From: Pyrocephalus nanus
Lineage: Eukaryota > Chordata > Aves > Passeriformes > Tyrannidae
Direction: 5' to 3'
DNA length: 64,000 bases
Assembly: GCA_038380795.1 (NCBI GenBank)
Contig: CM076261.1
Coordinates: 38,279,866-38,343,865, forward strand
In this document: piece by piece, positions 49,082-62,460 of the stretch
Position numbering within the stretch: position 1 is the stretch's first letter
Layout: each line of letters begins with the position of its first letter
Notes under the pieces: model-generated
The model's database searches: none
What the model saw: only the letters and a program-made list of their open reading frames with translations
Told to the model about the DNA's origin: nothing
Made by a program: the position numbers and the translations under genes

Positions 49082-52000
49082 ATGAACATGGTTCATGGCT
49101 GATTTTCTTCTCATAATGCATGTAGCTAAGAGCTCAAAATCATCTAAAGTGAACTTTTGATGCAAATTGCAAAACCACTGAAGTCGATGAGTGCTCTTCA
49201 TTTACACAGGCCAAACACTCTTCCAGCAACATGTAGTGTTATTTGCTTTTCTGACATGTAAATGCTGAAAAGAATAGTAAATGTGAACAATCTGTATGTA
49301 TTGGAGGTTCCATTTTGTTATAGTCCTATTCATACAACAGTATCATGTTGTTGTATAAAATTTATCCAGAATGAGAGAGATTGTGTTATAAAAATTGCCT
49401 TTTTAACTATTTCTGTTCTCTACCATTTCTTCATAGGACTGAGAAATTAACCGGTTGTGACATCACGTATTCACAAAAACAGATCAGAGTTTGTGGCCTG
49501 ATGATATAATAGATCTAGCTGAGTGTTTACAGTTGTCAGTTAAAAATATTCCAAACATCTCAACCATGTGACCCAAAATGCTGAATTGGTGTCAATTCAA
49601 ATTATTGATTAAAATTAATTCTTTTTTCTTTAGTTCAATGAATATAGTATAGCTTTGTGCCAGACCAAGTACTGCCTGTCATCCCATAAATTTCATAAAT
49701 CTAGACTAAAATAGAAAGTTGTCATAAGATGTATCATGTTCTCCTTATTTCAACAGAGTTGCATTCATGTTTGATTTGGATCTAATGCTTAGTGTACTTC
49801 ATCTCTAATAATTTGCGGTTAAAAACAAGGTAGAAAATTTCTAGTGGCATTTTCCTCTGGATTTTTTGACTCCAAACATTAAAGAGAAGGAAGGATTCAC
49901 TTGAACTCCTATCTGAGCCACTTTTGTCTTTGAAATACAGCAAGATGAAATTGATGTGGAAAATCAGAACCATTGCATTGTTTGCTTGCTTTCAAAAATT
50001 TGACTGCTGGCAATGGGATTCTTTAAATATGGTGATAGTGAGGATAGATTGCTAGAGACTGAAAAAGCTGAATTATATTGTATTATACTGATTTGGGAGG
50101 ATTAGTGAAAAAAGTATTAGACTCCTTTTAATTTATTTTAGATGAAAACAAACAAGCCCTGGTATAGGAATAGAAGAAATTAGCTTACTTGCTGCAGTTG
50201 TTCTGAGAGCACCTCCAAAAAGTTTAATTCTTCAGAAAGGACAGAATTACCCTCCAGGGACATTTGAATGGATTGGAATCTTCAGAGAATCAAACTTTAC
50301 TAGAGATCAGAGCTGCCTGGAAATTCAGTTTTTCCTTCCAGTATAAAAATGGGACACAACAATAATAAGATTTATTAGAATAATTAGTGATGGGAACATT
50401 TTGAAGTATTACTTTGTCAGACTCCTGAAGTGACTTAATTTTAATGATATCTAAAGCACACTGACAGATAAGAATTACCTGCAAAACTCACTTGTGTTTA
50501 CAACTTGCTTCTAAAATGGATTTTAGTGAGAAAGACAGATCATCTTGCAAAACAGCAGAGTGCTTAAATTGCTGCTATGCATAGATGATGATCAGTTTCT
50601 TTCTCATTGTGAACTGGTTTAAGCCCAGTTTCCTCCAAGAACCATGACAAGTGGGAAAGCCAAGTTTTGGACAGAGAGCATTGTCTGATCCAGTTAACAT
50701 GGAGCTGTTTTGCTCCTAGGATCTTTTGAGGAGGAGAAGAAGGAAAGACAATTCTGAGGCTAAGCAGTGGTCACAATATCCTTTAGGGAAGAAGAGCTTT
50801 TGGACCCTGAACCTCTTCAAGCTAATCTAAGCCTGAAATCCAAGGTCTCCCTTTTAAAACACCTTACTAGTGCCTGGATCCTTGGCAAATATGAGCCAAA
50901 GCATAACTTGTTTCAACAGCTTCACTTCAGGAACTGGTTCTACTTTCTGATGTGTAGGAAAGGGTGCTTTCCATTCACAGGAGCCAGAAAGCAAGCCCAA
51001 AAGTCTTTCCTTAAGACTGTCCTAATTGTTTGGCTGAAGTGGTCCTTATGCAAGCTTCTCCAGGATACCCAGGAAAATCCAGGCAAAAACTTCCTACTCA
51101 TTATACTTCATTTGAAAGTAGCTTAGTCTCTTACAAATTAAATCTGTACAGAACAGAGCACTCTGTCTTTCAACATTTCTGTATAAGCTAATTCCAAATC
51201 CCTATCTGTTAAAGTAGAAAACTTCTTGAAGACGAGTGAGATGTGTTGTTGTTGTTTTGGGTTTTTCCCTCCTAAGAGCCTGAATGGATTCTCTACTGTT
51301 TCTCTCACTTATTGACAATTTATGCCTATATCTCAAAAACTTATTCTCTCATGACCGGTAACTGAGCATAAAAATTGATTTTCATTGGTATCCCTCTCCC
51401 TTTTGGAAGTTTTGCTCATTAGAAAGTTTAAGCCTACTCTGTACCATAATTTTCATGCTTAAAAGCAATGCACAAAATCATATTTGTAATTCAGTACATA
51501 TAAAGAACTAACACTGCTGCTACAATATTGGTCAGGTGATAATGCTTGCGCATTCTTTGGATAGTTGTGGTCTTTGAGAAAGGGCAGTCTGAGTAGATTG
51601 ATTTTGGTTTTAAAGTCATAGTGGAGACAGATTCTTTTTTTTTTTTCACATTTCCTTTTTATTTTTCCTAGTTTAAAGACTTTTTTCAGCAAGTCTAATA
51701 GGACTTATCCAAATGGGTACCATACCAGAAATGGTCATGACTCTAGCTGCTTGAGGTGTCAATTACAAATGAACCTTTTTTATTAATAATTCTATATGCA
51801 GCTAATCACTGTCTGCCAGCCTATTTTAACTCATTTAGGCTTGGCTTTTCCTAGCATACTTTTACCTGGCCTATTAAATCTGCAGTCTTAATATGTCTGT
51901 TTGCTTCTGGATGTTTGAGAAATTTATCTTCTGTCTGTCATCTGATAAACACTTTCTGTCTTTGTGTTGAGTTTTGCTTAGCTTATATTGTCACCCACAC

Positions 52001-54354
52001 ACATGCACACCCTCTGGCATCTGTCTTTTCTAATTCCCCAGGGAGCTGAATCGCAGAAAAACCTTGAGTCAGGTACTTAAGGTCTGTTTGTATCAATGAG
52101 GATAAAGCATACAGATGGGAGTTGAGTCTGCAGGAGAGGTATGTTAGTGCTATGGCAGTCTTGTATATCTGGAAGTCAGGTGGTCTCTTTTCTGTCTTGC
52201 TCTCTCCTTCAAATAAGTTTCCTTTGTAGTGCTTTCTCTGTAAAATGAGTGGGAATATTCACCCACCCCTGGTAGGAGGTGAGCGTGGGAGAGGAAGAGT
52301 AGAGATACAAGGTCAAATAAGCTTTGCTACTATTGTGGTAATATTTGGAAATCCCAGTCAAGCCTGCAACCTCATGCTGGGAGGCATTATACAAACACTC
52401 AGTAGAGAGAGTAAGAAGCTTAAAGTCTGACTGGCTAAAATGAAAATGGAGACCATAAAGAGGCAGGAAGATTTGAAGGTGATGCTGTTGTATTAGAAGG
52501 TGTTACTGAGTTGGAAAATGTTATTTAAGATTATTAGTAGGTAATAGTATAATGCAACGGATGGTTTTCTCCAAAATAATTTGGTTCAAAACCTATAAAA
52601 TGAAAATTACTTTAACTTTTTTGAAGAAAAATCTATACTTTCTCTCTTAATGGTAACATGGTGCATCATGAAATTTACATTCCCTTCCAATTAAAAATTG
52701 CTAAAGCTTTAATCATTGTTTCTTATCTTAATTACCAAAACACTGTATGAAAATACTTACAAGTTATTACTGAGAAGTTTGAACAGGCTGTTTCTTTGCC
52801 TGGTTTTCTGATGAGTTCTGTGGTTTTGTTGCTGTAGTAATTATAGGCTGACTTAATTCAGATATTGCTATCTGCCAATATGTCCTATTTAATTATAAAA
52901 TATGCAATTAATGACTAATGAGCTCATGGCTACATGAACTTAGAGACATTGAAACAAGAGATTTCCCCACTGGGAAGATATTGTAATTTCAGCATATGGT
53001 CTGAGCTTTGGATTTTGTGATACTGAAAACAGACCTATCTTAAAGTTTAAAAAAGTGTGAATATTAAGATATGTGAGGCTGATTTCAGATGATGTACTCA
53101 AGATGCAAAAAGCTGTATGTTTTGTCACCTAATATAAATAGGACACCTAAATAAAGCACAGCTAATAACGCAACTACTGGTGTCTCTCTCCCAACAGAGC
53201 TTGTTGTTCATCTTAGCAAACTCAGTACAACTGCTAAGGAAAATGCATCCTACTTTTACCAAGGCAAGAGTTCAAAAATCCCTTCTGAAAAAACCCCTGC
53301 ATGGCTAGTTGTTTTGCAAGGGCTCGTGTATGTTGGCAACACCAAAGCACAATTCAGCTGTTTTCTAGGCCTAGTTTTTGATTGTGCTGTGCCTTATGAT
53401 AGCCATGAGAAAGAACTGGGATAAGGCCACAAGGCTTGTATTTACAAGACTGAAACTGCGTATATAATGGAGTCCCTTGACAGTCTAATCCAGTCACAGA
53501 AAACAGACACACACTTACAGGGGCATCGCTGGCTCTACTCGAGTTAAATATTTGTTTTCTTTTTCTAATATTCATGACCTTTCCATTTAAACTGACAGGT
53601 ACTTTTAGCCTTTGCCTGGCTGTGGAGACATGCTGCCTGTTCTGTCATTCCCAGATCTGATGGATGTTTGGGAGGAGTCTTCATAAAGCTGGTATAACAT
53701 ATTCTGAAGACAATTTTATTATATTTTCCAGTAGTCTTTCTGCCAGTTCCTGCAACCATTTATGCTTGAACAGAACATTTGCAAAGTTACTGTTTTAAAG
53801 CTGATTTTGAGTATCTTTTTCCCACTCTAAAGAGTTTGAGAAGAGCTCTCCTACGGAGAAAAGGAAGAAAAAGGGTGATGTTCATACCACCTCGTCTATT
53901 GAAATGTATTCACTGCTTCTGTGAATAGTGTCTTTAATTCTCCAAGGTTTTTTACATGTTGATCTGTGGTGGTGGTGGTTTGCATGCAGCAAAATGAAGG
54001 TGGAAAAAGATTAATAATTTATCATAAATCAGTCTCTTTCTGGAGCATCTGAATTCACAATGAGTATACAAAGCTGAGGTCAGATAGTTTAGCTTTGATA
54101 ACAAAAGTCCATTTTAAAATGCTAATTAACCCCCCAAGTGTATACTTTTTTAAAAAATTAAAATCTCCAATCATTTCACTTTGAAGTTCCATTTTCTATT
54201 AAAGAAAAATAATAAAGGAAACTATGAAGCCTCTTACATTTGTCTGGAAGGGACCAAACAGCTGATTAAAAGAATGAACTCTAAGCGTAAAAGGAAAATT
54301 TAATGACATCTCATGAACAATTAAAAAGACCATTTGCATTCTTCTAAGTCTATT

Positions 54355-54372
54355 AAAAAAAAAAAAAAAAAA
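54355..54372. repeat. A homopolymer (18 nt)
   Basis: Uninterrupted A-run. The upstream 300 bp is not a recognisable retroposed transcript. Confidence 0.85.
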
Positions 54373-56296
54373 GTTTGACTACAATCACACGCTGTGAAGG
54401 GATAGAAAAGGGAACATTAAATGCTTTTCTTGATTCCTCCTGAACCCTCCGATAGCACAACAGGATTCTTATTAGCATGCACATTGCTGTGACCTGGTTT
54501 ACTACAGCTTTGCATTTAGGCAGGTGTTTTAAAACAGGTGTAAAAATCTGTATTTTCTTTTTTTTCACCTCAGAACTCTGATTCAAGTTGTGCAGTTTGT
54601 ATGTATGTTCTTTCCATAGGGATTTTCTGGCCCCTTGGATGCAGCAGATGACTTTAGATCTTGCTCAAATTTAGAAGCCTTTTGAAAGCTAACAGAAAAG
54701 TGAGTTATCAGTCTCCAAGGAAAATTTCCTTCCTCTTTCAGTGGGTGAATGTGCATTCTGAATGCGCTGGGCATTTGGTGTGTCCCTCAAACCCCAAAAT
54801 TTATCACACATTGAATGATGTTTTATTGAAACCCCAGTAACATCTGTTGTGCAACCGAGAATCCATAATAATTTTCCTCTTAAACTGTTTCCATCTGTAA
54901 CAACTGTTTTATCTGATGTAAAAAGGGAGTGGAGGGGAAGTAACAAGTCGTGCAACAGATGTTATAGCTGTAGAGGCCAATATTCAACTGGGAGCATCTA
55001 TGAGTATCTAAACAAGATAAAATATCTATTATTTCTACAATAATCTCCTAAATACTTTGAAGTCAAATCTTTCTGACCTAAAACTGCTGGAGATATACAA
55101 GGGAGCTCAGAGCCTTGGGAAGTTCTGGGAATCTTATTTTTCCCTGTATGCTCACTCTCACACAGTTCACTGAGCATCTTTCAGTGGCTCTTTTTGGGAG
55201 TCAGACCTTCCCTGTGAGACCACAGCACTTCACTTTTTACTCACTTACCGAATAAGTTGACAGAATTAGCTACAGGAAAGATTACAGAAAGACCATGTTA
55301 TGACATTATATAGGGTGTTTTCTCTGATCAGATATGATTCAGATTCATGGTGACCTGGAGATAAACTTATCCTTCTTCACTACCTCCGGAAAAATTTCTA
55401 TATATTGTAAGGTGAATCCTTTCTTTTTTCATTCTTTTTTCTTCCTTTCTGTGTGTAGTTTTTTTTCCCCTTTAAATAGAAAAATAATTGTTCAAGCTGA
55501 CAAGCAACATGTAATTCTTATGCAAGCATGCAGGGAAGGCACAAGAGCAGCCTTCAAGGGATTAGAAATGTCGAACTGTGCAACTCTAAATGGTGCTGAT
55601 CTAATTGATGCTTTACTTAGCAGGGGAAGAGAAAACTCTAGCAAATAGTTAGTGGTTATTTTGCTTTCAGAAAGAACACTGTCACACATATCTTCCTACA
55701 AATGCCACATCAGTTGCTAACAAGTTGTTCTGGGAGACCCTTCTTGCTGATTTATGTGCTGCCACTCAATTCTTCTCCAGTCACTGTAAACATCCTGGAT
55801 TTCCTTTAATTTATTGTGAAAGATTGCCTTGAACATGGACAAGAGAGCCAGTTAAGGAGCTGACTTCTAGATCCAGGCAGCACAGGAAATTAATTTCATG
55901 TGTTGCATATGAAACAATGGGAAAATAGGTTATTTACTGTGTCAGTTGTAGAGTTGCTAATAGATGACTGTTATGTGTGGAGTGGGGAGGGCACATTGCT
56001 TTTAATCCACATCACAGTTTTAGTTTAGCACCAAGTATGTCCCTCTACTTTTACAGAGAAAGAAGGTTGTCTGTAAGCAAGGCATTAAATTGTGAGTCAG
56101 GGGACCCAGGATCAGTTCCTAGCTCCCTTGCAGAGTTTTTTTGATTTTAAGCAAATCATTTTTCTGCCTCACTGTGGTGCTCTGAGATAAAATGGGTGCT
56201 TGAGAGGGAGGTGGATAATGTATAGGGAGGGGGAGCTGGTGAACAGATAGACAAGTTCTCTTTTCATAGTCATGTTTTCTTTTTTTTTTTTTACTT

Positions 56297-56665
56297 GTGG
56301 GAAATCTAGAAGTTGAAAGTTTTGTATTAAGAGAGCTGACACCAGCTGCAGCACTGGGTAAGAATAACTGCCATGTGCAGGTAGATGCTTTCTTAGAAGA
56401 TGACGTATGTGAGGCTTCTGAGGTTTCAGGACATTTTAGAACAGTAAGAAAAATTTTTATCTGGTTCCAGGGCAAGGAAAGATGGTCCATTGTTGTTAGT
56501 GGTGACACTGTAAAACTCGGTAAAGCATTGCACCATTGTACCTCTAATGCTCCTGAATATATTCACCTCCATAACTTCATGAAGCAAGTAAGCCTTTTTT
56601 CCCATCCCCCTATATTGCCTGTGCATTTAAATTTATGCTTCTGGTTACTTTGTTGTATTTCTTGA
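56297..56665 (+). other. 122-codon open frame, possible exon, unrecognised
   Basis: An open + strand frame preceded by a 13-T run (56280-56292) and a CTAG at about 56307-56310 that could serve as a weak splice acceptor. A donor-like CAAGTAAGCC follows FMKQ at about 56584-56593. Between these, about 92 codons are open with a mixed, not low-complexity, composition (for example ERWSIVVSGDTVKLGKALHH). I do not recognise the protein, and a frame of this length can occur by chance in 64 kb. A - strand frame of similar length overlaps it. Confidence 0.15.
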
Positions 56666-58899
56666 AGGAGGGTTCCTTCTGCTATGAAGATGTCACCTTT
56701 TACAAGTGACAAGAAGATTAAGTGAAATGCTGTACGAGTAATTATTACAAGGCTATTGGCATCCAGTAACACAGTGTAAATGACACAACTAATTTTTCTG
56801 TTGAGACATAAGGTATGTGGCAAGTTTTACCTTGTAGCTGTACTTTGTAGAAGTTATACTGTCTCCAGAGGCATGCACTGTATATCACTTTGACCGTGAG
56901 GCAACTATAAACTCAGCATAGCCCTTCTACATGATGTCTTCAGAGTGTGAGAAGCTTCCCTGTGACATTCATTTCAATTTGCAATTAACTGTGTCACTTC
57001 TTGAAGAGCTTGTCTCATTGCATAGACTATTTTTTTTGTAATTCATATTGGATAGTTTTTATCTGATCCTTTCCTGTGAAGTTTCTCTGCTAAGAAGAAT
57101 AATGAAATAACATATCTCATGGTCTGGAGACAAATTTTTGACATTTTTTATGTACTTATCCCTGTGAGATTGATCAGATTCTGGTTATGCATATGTTCAC
57201 GGACTCCATCCTGATATGCTCTTGGCTTTCTCAGAAGTGATATTGCTGTCATTCTGTTTTGAAATACAAAGCAACACCAACAAAGCATAATAATGGGATG
57301 AAAATCTCCACTGCAAGTGCTTTGCTTGCCCTGTTCTGTTCTTCCACACACAAACTCTTTCAGAGTAATTAACTGTCAGAGAGTCAAAGCAGCTAATGAA
57401 GCTTTCTTCACCAGCCTTGCCCCATTGACTAGCTACTCAGGAACATGTGTAGTGTCAAGGATGAGCTGAATTATGGAGAACTACGTGCATCCTTTATGCA
57501 AAGATGAACCTCTTACATTTGTTTGCTTACATTAATAGCATCTGGAGTCAAGGAAACTTGCAGATGGTTTTTAATATCCTAAAGGATTTTTTAAAATTTT
57601 GAAAAAGCAATTTATTTATTTATTTTAAAATGCAATCAGATTACACATCTGAAATAACAGATCTTTTAGGGGGTTACTTTTTCTCTTTCCCTTTGAATTG
57701 CATGGGAAAAGAATTGTTTCTCTTCTAGAACAGACAGCATCGACTTGGATGTTCAAAATAGATCACTTTGTACATGGGATAGCCATTTATATCTGTGCAA
57801 TTTTAAATTTTAAAATGTTGTAGTTGTCTAATGTTTCGTACCTGTCAGAAGGACTGCAACAAGAGAAAGAATTCAAATGGACAGCGCAGTTGCTTTCAGT
57901 TAAATCCAGACATGCCTTTGAGAGGAGGACCTAGGTTTGCTAGGGATGGTGTTTCTAGAGGATTGGGATAGTTCTTGCTTCCACATCAACTCACTAGAGA
58001 AGATAATATTTCATATTCTAAACTGGCAATGCTAGAGGCTAAGGCTGCTAATGACTTCTTGTTGTGTGTTATTTTGTTAGCCTAATCAAGGAAAATCTGT
58101 CATATTTCTCTTAATAACCATGACCATATTTTGACATTCAATTAGACTAGGTAGAATAAATAATATCAGTGATCTTTTCAGGGTCATGCCCAGTAACTGC
58201 TGTTTTGTTCCAAGGAGACTCTTAGATAGGATCCTGATGGATCTTCTCCTATCACATCTCCTGGCCAATGCCTATATGGTGCTGTTAGAAGGGGTAATGA
58301 AGAGAGATTGCTGTGTTGTCTGCATTACAGAGCTTTGTGATTTACCTAGTGCATAATGGAGGTGAGAGCCTGGATGAAGGCCACCTACTGAAATTCAAGC
58401 TGATTGATGCTATGTTTATGCAGTGGGAGAAGACACTACAGAGGTGTTTATATCCATACATATCGTTTGAAAATATATGCTCTATTATGTATTGTTCAAG
58501 CTATTATTCTGTTCCCTGGAGGCCAAAGTAATTAATATTTACCATCTCACTTTCTCATAAGCAGAAATCTGTGGTCTTTTATGTCAGAGGTGGAGGTCTT
58601 CACCAAGATCAAAGACACCTGCTTTTAAGAAAATGAATAGTATTTGTCTAGATCTCTAGCACAACTTTTAATAAGGTAGTATAACTACTTAAGTTGTGCC
58701 TAAACTCCTTTTTTAAATTATTTGTTTCCCCTATGGTGATTTTGCTTGGAGATAAAAACAGCCTAATGCATCTACCAGATAACTGTATTGTTCCTTTTTC
58801 TCATGCAGTACAGCTATAGTGCTGTGTCTCTTTTCCTGTTTTCAGCTCTGTGTCCGTGACACTGTACCCATGTGCTATAGGTCTTGGCTATTACATGTG

Positions 58900-58914
58900 T
58901 CTCTCTCTCTCTCT
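58900..58914. repeat. TC dinucleotide microsatellite
   Basis: Short run of TC units. Simple repeat. Confidence 0.8.
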
Positions 58915-61230
58915 TATTTCTCCATTTCCAGCCTTTCCAATGTAAACACTAGTATTCGTATTAGACCTACAAACCCACAATATACTGTGGAGGTTTGTAT
59001 TATTATAACTTTATTTAATTTTTATAACTTATTATAACTGACATTCTGAAAACATCCATTAATTCTCTTAGTGATATCAGCTCCAACTTCAGGTTTCAAA
59101 AAATAAAAGCCTCCAAAGCAAGCCAAAGTTGTATCTTAGCATCATATAGGGAAGACAAGTTATTTTCACTTAGACAGGATACCAAAATTATGACAGCGTG
59201 TAAGAATTAGAATGAACTTGTAAAGTAGCTTTTATTGCACCTTTTGATCCTTTCATAACAGAATTAGTAAAATTCTAACAGTATTTTGTGTTATACTTGC
59301 TTTATATGTAATTATAGCATTAGGCCATCCCAGGGTATTTTCCCAGAAGAAAATAACTTATTTTATTAAATCTGGAAAATTGAACCATTTTAAGTTGTTG
59401 AAATAATTGAACAACTTAAAGTTAATTAATATTCCATGAATAAAAGACATAAAGGTTAAACATATAGCAATTTAGTTAAATGGAATTAAAATCACAGTGT
59501 GCAATTTATCTCTTTGTCATTCTTTTCTGGGTTTGAATGTCCATTTTTTCCTGGAGTAAAGTGAAAGACAGCAAGCAACAGAGAAAGGAAGAACAAAACT
59601 CTGTGTTCAAATCTGAGACATCATGCTTGACTTTCATGAATTTCTTCATCACAGTTTTTCTTAAAGAATTATGTAGCTTTGGATGGGGAAGAATTTTATC
59701 TTTAAATTGCATCTAAACTACTCCATAAAATATATAAGTGACAAATGGGTGTATGAGAACTTAGACCAAAGAAAACAACAGGTAGCATACTGAAATCCCT
59801 GTGCCTCACAAAAAAAGTAAGTAAAAACAATTCTTGGATGGTTCAAGTCCTTCAGTCTTGGACCTTCTGTTATTTTACTATGTGGGCTTTATGTTTGTCC
59901 AACCTTCAACAAAGAGCTCCTGGGATGGGAATGAGCTAGAAGAAAAAAGAATTTAAGGACAGACAGTTGGTTTCATGGGAAAGCCAACTGGGGAAGAGGG
60001 GGAAGGAGTGACAACTGAGAGCTTGTAAAAGCACCAGAGCTATTGAGTGGAGCATCCCAGAGAGGACCCAGAAAACATCCACCAAGGGGATTTCTGCTGC
60101 CTTAGTGCTGCTTTTGTGACTGAGCTATACCTTTGACTTCAGTTCAGAGCAAGCTGACAGTGGTAGTCTTTGTGCTCATGTTCACTCACAGGACAGGTTT
60201 ACTTCTCTTCATATCTTGTATCTCTGACAACCAGTCATTCAGACAGGGGCACCAGTTACTGTGTTTCACAGATTTGTGAGAGATCATATATCTGAAGTTT
60301 ACTTTGAAATGACAGGACTCATTCAGGGACAGAGTCAATGACTTTCAATTACCTTGCTGGGAAAGCGGAGTCAATATTTTAAAAAACCTCACACGCCACA
60401 ATAAAACGCAAAACCGAAACCAACTAAACAAAAAATACTTCATTACTTTCATTTTTTAATAGTCAGGCTACTAGATCTCCAGAAAGGGTACAGTTTGTTT
60501 CCTTCTCAGATATATCATGATAGATGCCTCACAAAAACAACACCCATTTCCATATGTACTTTTCTACGGAAGTGGGACGGGAGTCTGTCTGAACATTTGT
60601 TTTGAAAAAGAAAATGCTTTATTTTATGTGGAAAAAGTACTATCGCCCGTGTAAGTATTTTTGGATCATAAAGGTATTAATGACAGCAAAGTTAGAAGGA
60701 CAAAGAAACATAATAAGCAACCCAAACGAGAAATCTGAGCTACAGCTGTCAAAGCAAATAGCAAGAAAATGAAACTGTCTGATTGAGTTTAGCCTTCTAC
60801 ACCTCAAATAATTTCTTGTCAACCTTTTCTCCATAAGTTGTGTAATAGCTAACTTAAATCATCCCTGCTGTCATCAATCCCTTTTTCAACGCTGCAATTG
60901 GAAAGATGTACTACCAGTGATCAATTAGAAGACGCTACTGCTTTTATAGTGCCATGGCCCATGAAACAATAGTACCATATCAAGAATAACTTGTCCTTCT
61001 TAGTGTCCTTGATACCAAAGACAACCTGTAAGAGGAACAAAATAGTGAGTAATGTTCTTTACGTGTCTAATTTTATTTTTTGAGAACTAAATTAATGCAG
61101 CCCTGAAAATCTAAAGGAAGCAATTGAAAACTATAGCCAATAAGTCAGCAGAGCTGATCAGGAGGGCTTTAAACTAGGTTTGAAGGGGTAAGGGATTGAA
61201 ATCTAGCTCTCCAGAGATGAGCCGAAGGGT

Positions 61231-61249
61231 GGAAAGCCTTAGGCTTTCC
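61231..61249. repeat. 19-bp perfect palindrome in CR1 leader
   Basis: GGAAAGCCT and AGGCTTTCC flank a single T. It sits about 40 bp before the endonuclease remnant. It may be a local feature of this copy or of its CR1 subfamily's leader. Confidence 0.8.
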
Positions 61250-61271
61250 AGAGTGAAACTAGCTTTCAAAA

Positions 61272-62119
61272 GTGAAACCAGCAGCCCAGCTGAAGTGCAG
61301 GTACACCAATGCACACAGTCTGGATAACAAGCAAGAGGAGCTGGAAGCCATCGTGCAGCAGGAAAGCTATAATGTAGTCGCCATCATGGAAACATGGTGG
61401 GATCACTTGCATGACTGGAGTGATGCCATGGGTGGCTACAAGCTCTTCAGAAGGGATAGGCAAGGTAGGAGAGGTGGAGAGGTGGCTCTGTGTGTTAGAG
61501 AGTTTCTTGACTGTAGAACTTGAAGTCAGTAACAATAAGGTTGAGTGCCTGTGGATCAGAATCAGGAGGAAGGCCAACAAGGCTGATATCCTGGAAGGAG
61601 TGTGCTACAGTCCACTCAGCCAGGATGATGAGGATGATGAATTTTTCTACAGGCAGCTGGCAGATGTCTCAAAATCACCAGCCCTTGTTCTTTTGGGTGA
61701 CTTTAACCTGCCGGATGTCTGCTGGGGACTCCACACAGCGGAGAAGAGGCAGTCTAGGAGATTCCTAGAGTGTATCCAGCTCCAGCTGGTAAAAGAGCCT
61801 AGCAGAGATGAGGCCACAATAGACCTGCTGTTCACAGAGAGGGGCTGGTGGGTGATGTGGTGTCAGAGGCCATCTGGAGCACTGTGACCATGAAGTAATG
61901 GAGTTTTCAACTCTCAGGGATGCAAGGAGGGCCATCAATAAAACCTCTACATTGGACTTCTGCAGGGCAGATTTCAGCCTTTTCAGAAGACTTGTTCAGA
62001 GTGTACCCTGGGAAACAACCCTTGAAAACAAAGGGATACAGGAGGGATGGACATGCTTCAAGAAGGAAGCCTGGAACGCACAACAGAAGGCTGTCCCAGT
62101 CTGCCGAAAGGCAAGCTGA
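61272..62119 (+). pseudogene. CR1 ORF2 endonuclease-domain remnant
   Basis: Remnant of the APE-like endonuclease that nicks target DNA for target-primed reverse transcription. Frame 61272-61523 carries TNAHSLDNK (the asparagine motif) and METWW (the catalytic glutamate motif). After a frameshift near 61520, frame 61411-61887 carries LLGDFNLPDVCWG (the Asp/Asn motif, about residues 94-106 of that frame). After a second shift between about 61840 and 61883, the Asp-His pair is at 61886-61891 (CDHE where related copies have SDHE), followed by the frame 61898-62119 that ends in TGA. All key residues are therefore visible, but spread over three frames; the domain cannot be translated as one protein. 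Confidence 0.9.
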
Positions 62120-62176
62120 TGGGAGAGATGACCGGTCTGGCTGAACAGGGAGATTTTAAAGGAAATTAGGGTAAAA

Positions 62177-62455
62177 ATGAGAGCCTACCAATTATGGAAA
62201 AAAGTATTGGCTACTCAGGAAGAGTTTAGGAATATAGTTAAGTCTTGCCAAAAGAAAATCAGAGAGATGAAAGCAAAACTTGATCTTGCCACGTCTGTTA
62301 GGGATAACAAAAAGTCTTTCTATAGATACATCAATAGCAAAAGGAGGGACAAGGAAAACCTCCATTCTTTATTGGATGTGGGTGGTAACATAGTTATCAA
62401 AGATGAGGACAAGGCTGAGATAACTACTCAGGAAACTGCAGGCCTGTCAGCCTGA
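62177..62455 (+). pseudogene. CR1 ORF2 linker remnant up to internal deletion
   Basis: A 92-codon frame covering the basic linker between endonuclease and reverse transcriptase (REMKAKLDLATSVRDNKKSF, then YINSKRRDKENLHSLL, then DEDKAEI). At about 62430 it jumps straight to sequence that in complete copies lies roughly 100 codons further on (NCRPVSLT in another frame, then a TGA at 62458-62460). The reverse-transcriptase finger region is missing. Confidence 0.88.
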
Positions 62456-62460
62456 CCTGA

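Larger units (their letters stand above)
45881..61154. other. Long unique AT-rich non-coding stretch
   Basis: Over about 15 kb I see no recognisable gene or mobile element. Content worth noting: a GC-richer part at 46800-47430 with a perfect 11-bp hairpin (47068-47095); a 9-bp hairpin at 48343-48367; a G-run plus T/G-rich tract at 49000-49081; an unexplained 119-codon + frame at 50767-51126; possible conserved non-coding segments at 53800-54570 and 55470-55650; a 122-codon + frame with splice-like edges at 56297-56665; and an A-run at 54355-54372. Frames elsewhere look random. Confidence 0.5.

Noticed and set aside
54838..54964. 12-bp inverted repeat (TAACATCTGTTG / CAACAGATGTTA)
   Set aside because: At about 100-bp spacing a 12-bp match is expected about once by chance in a window of this size, and nothing else supports an element here.
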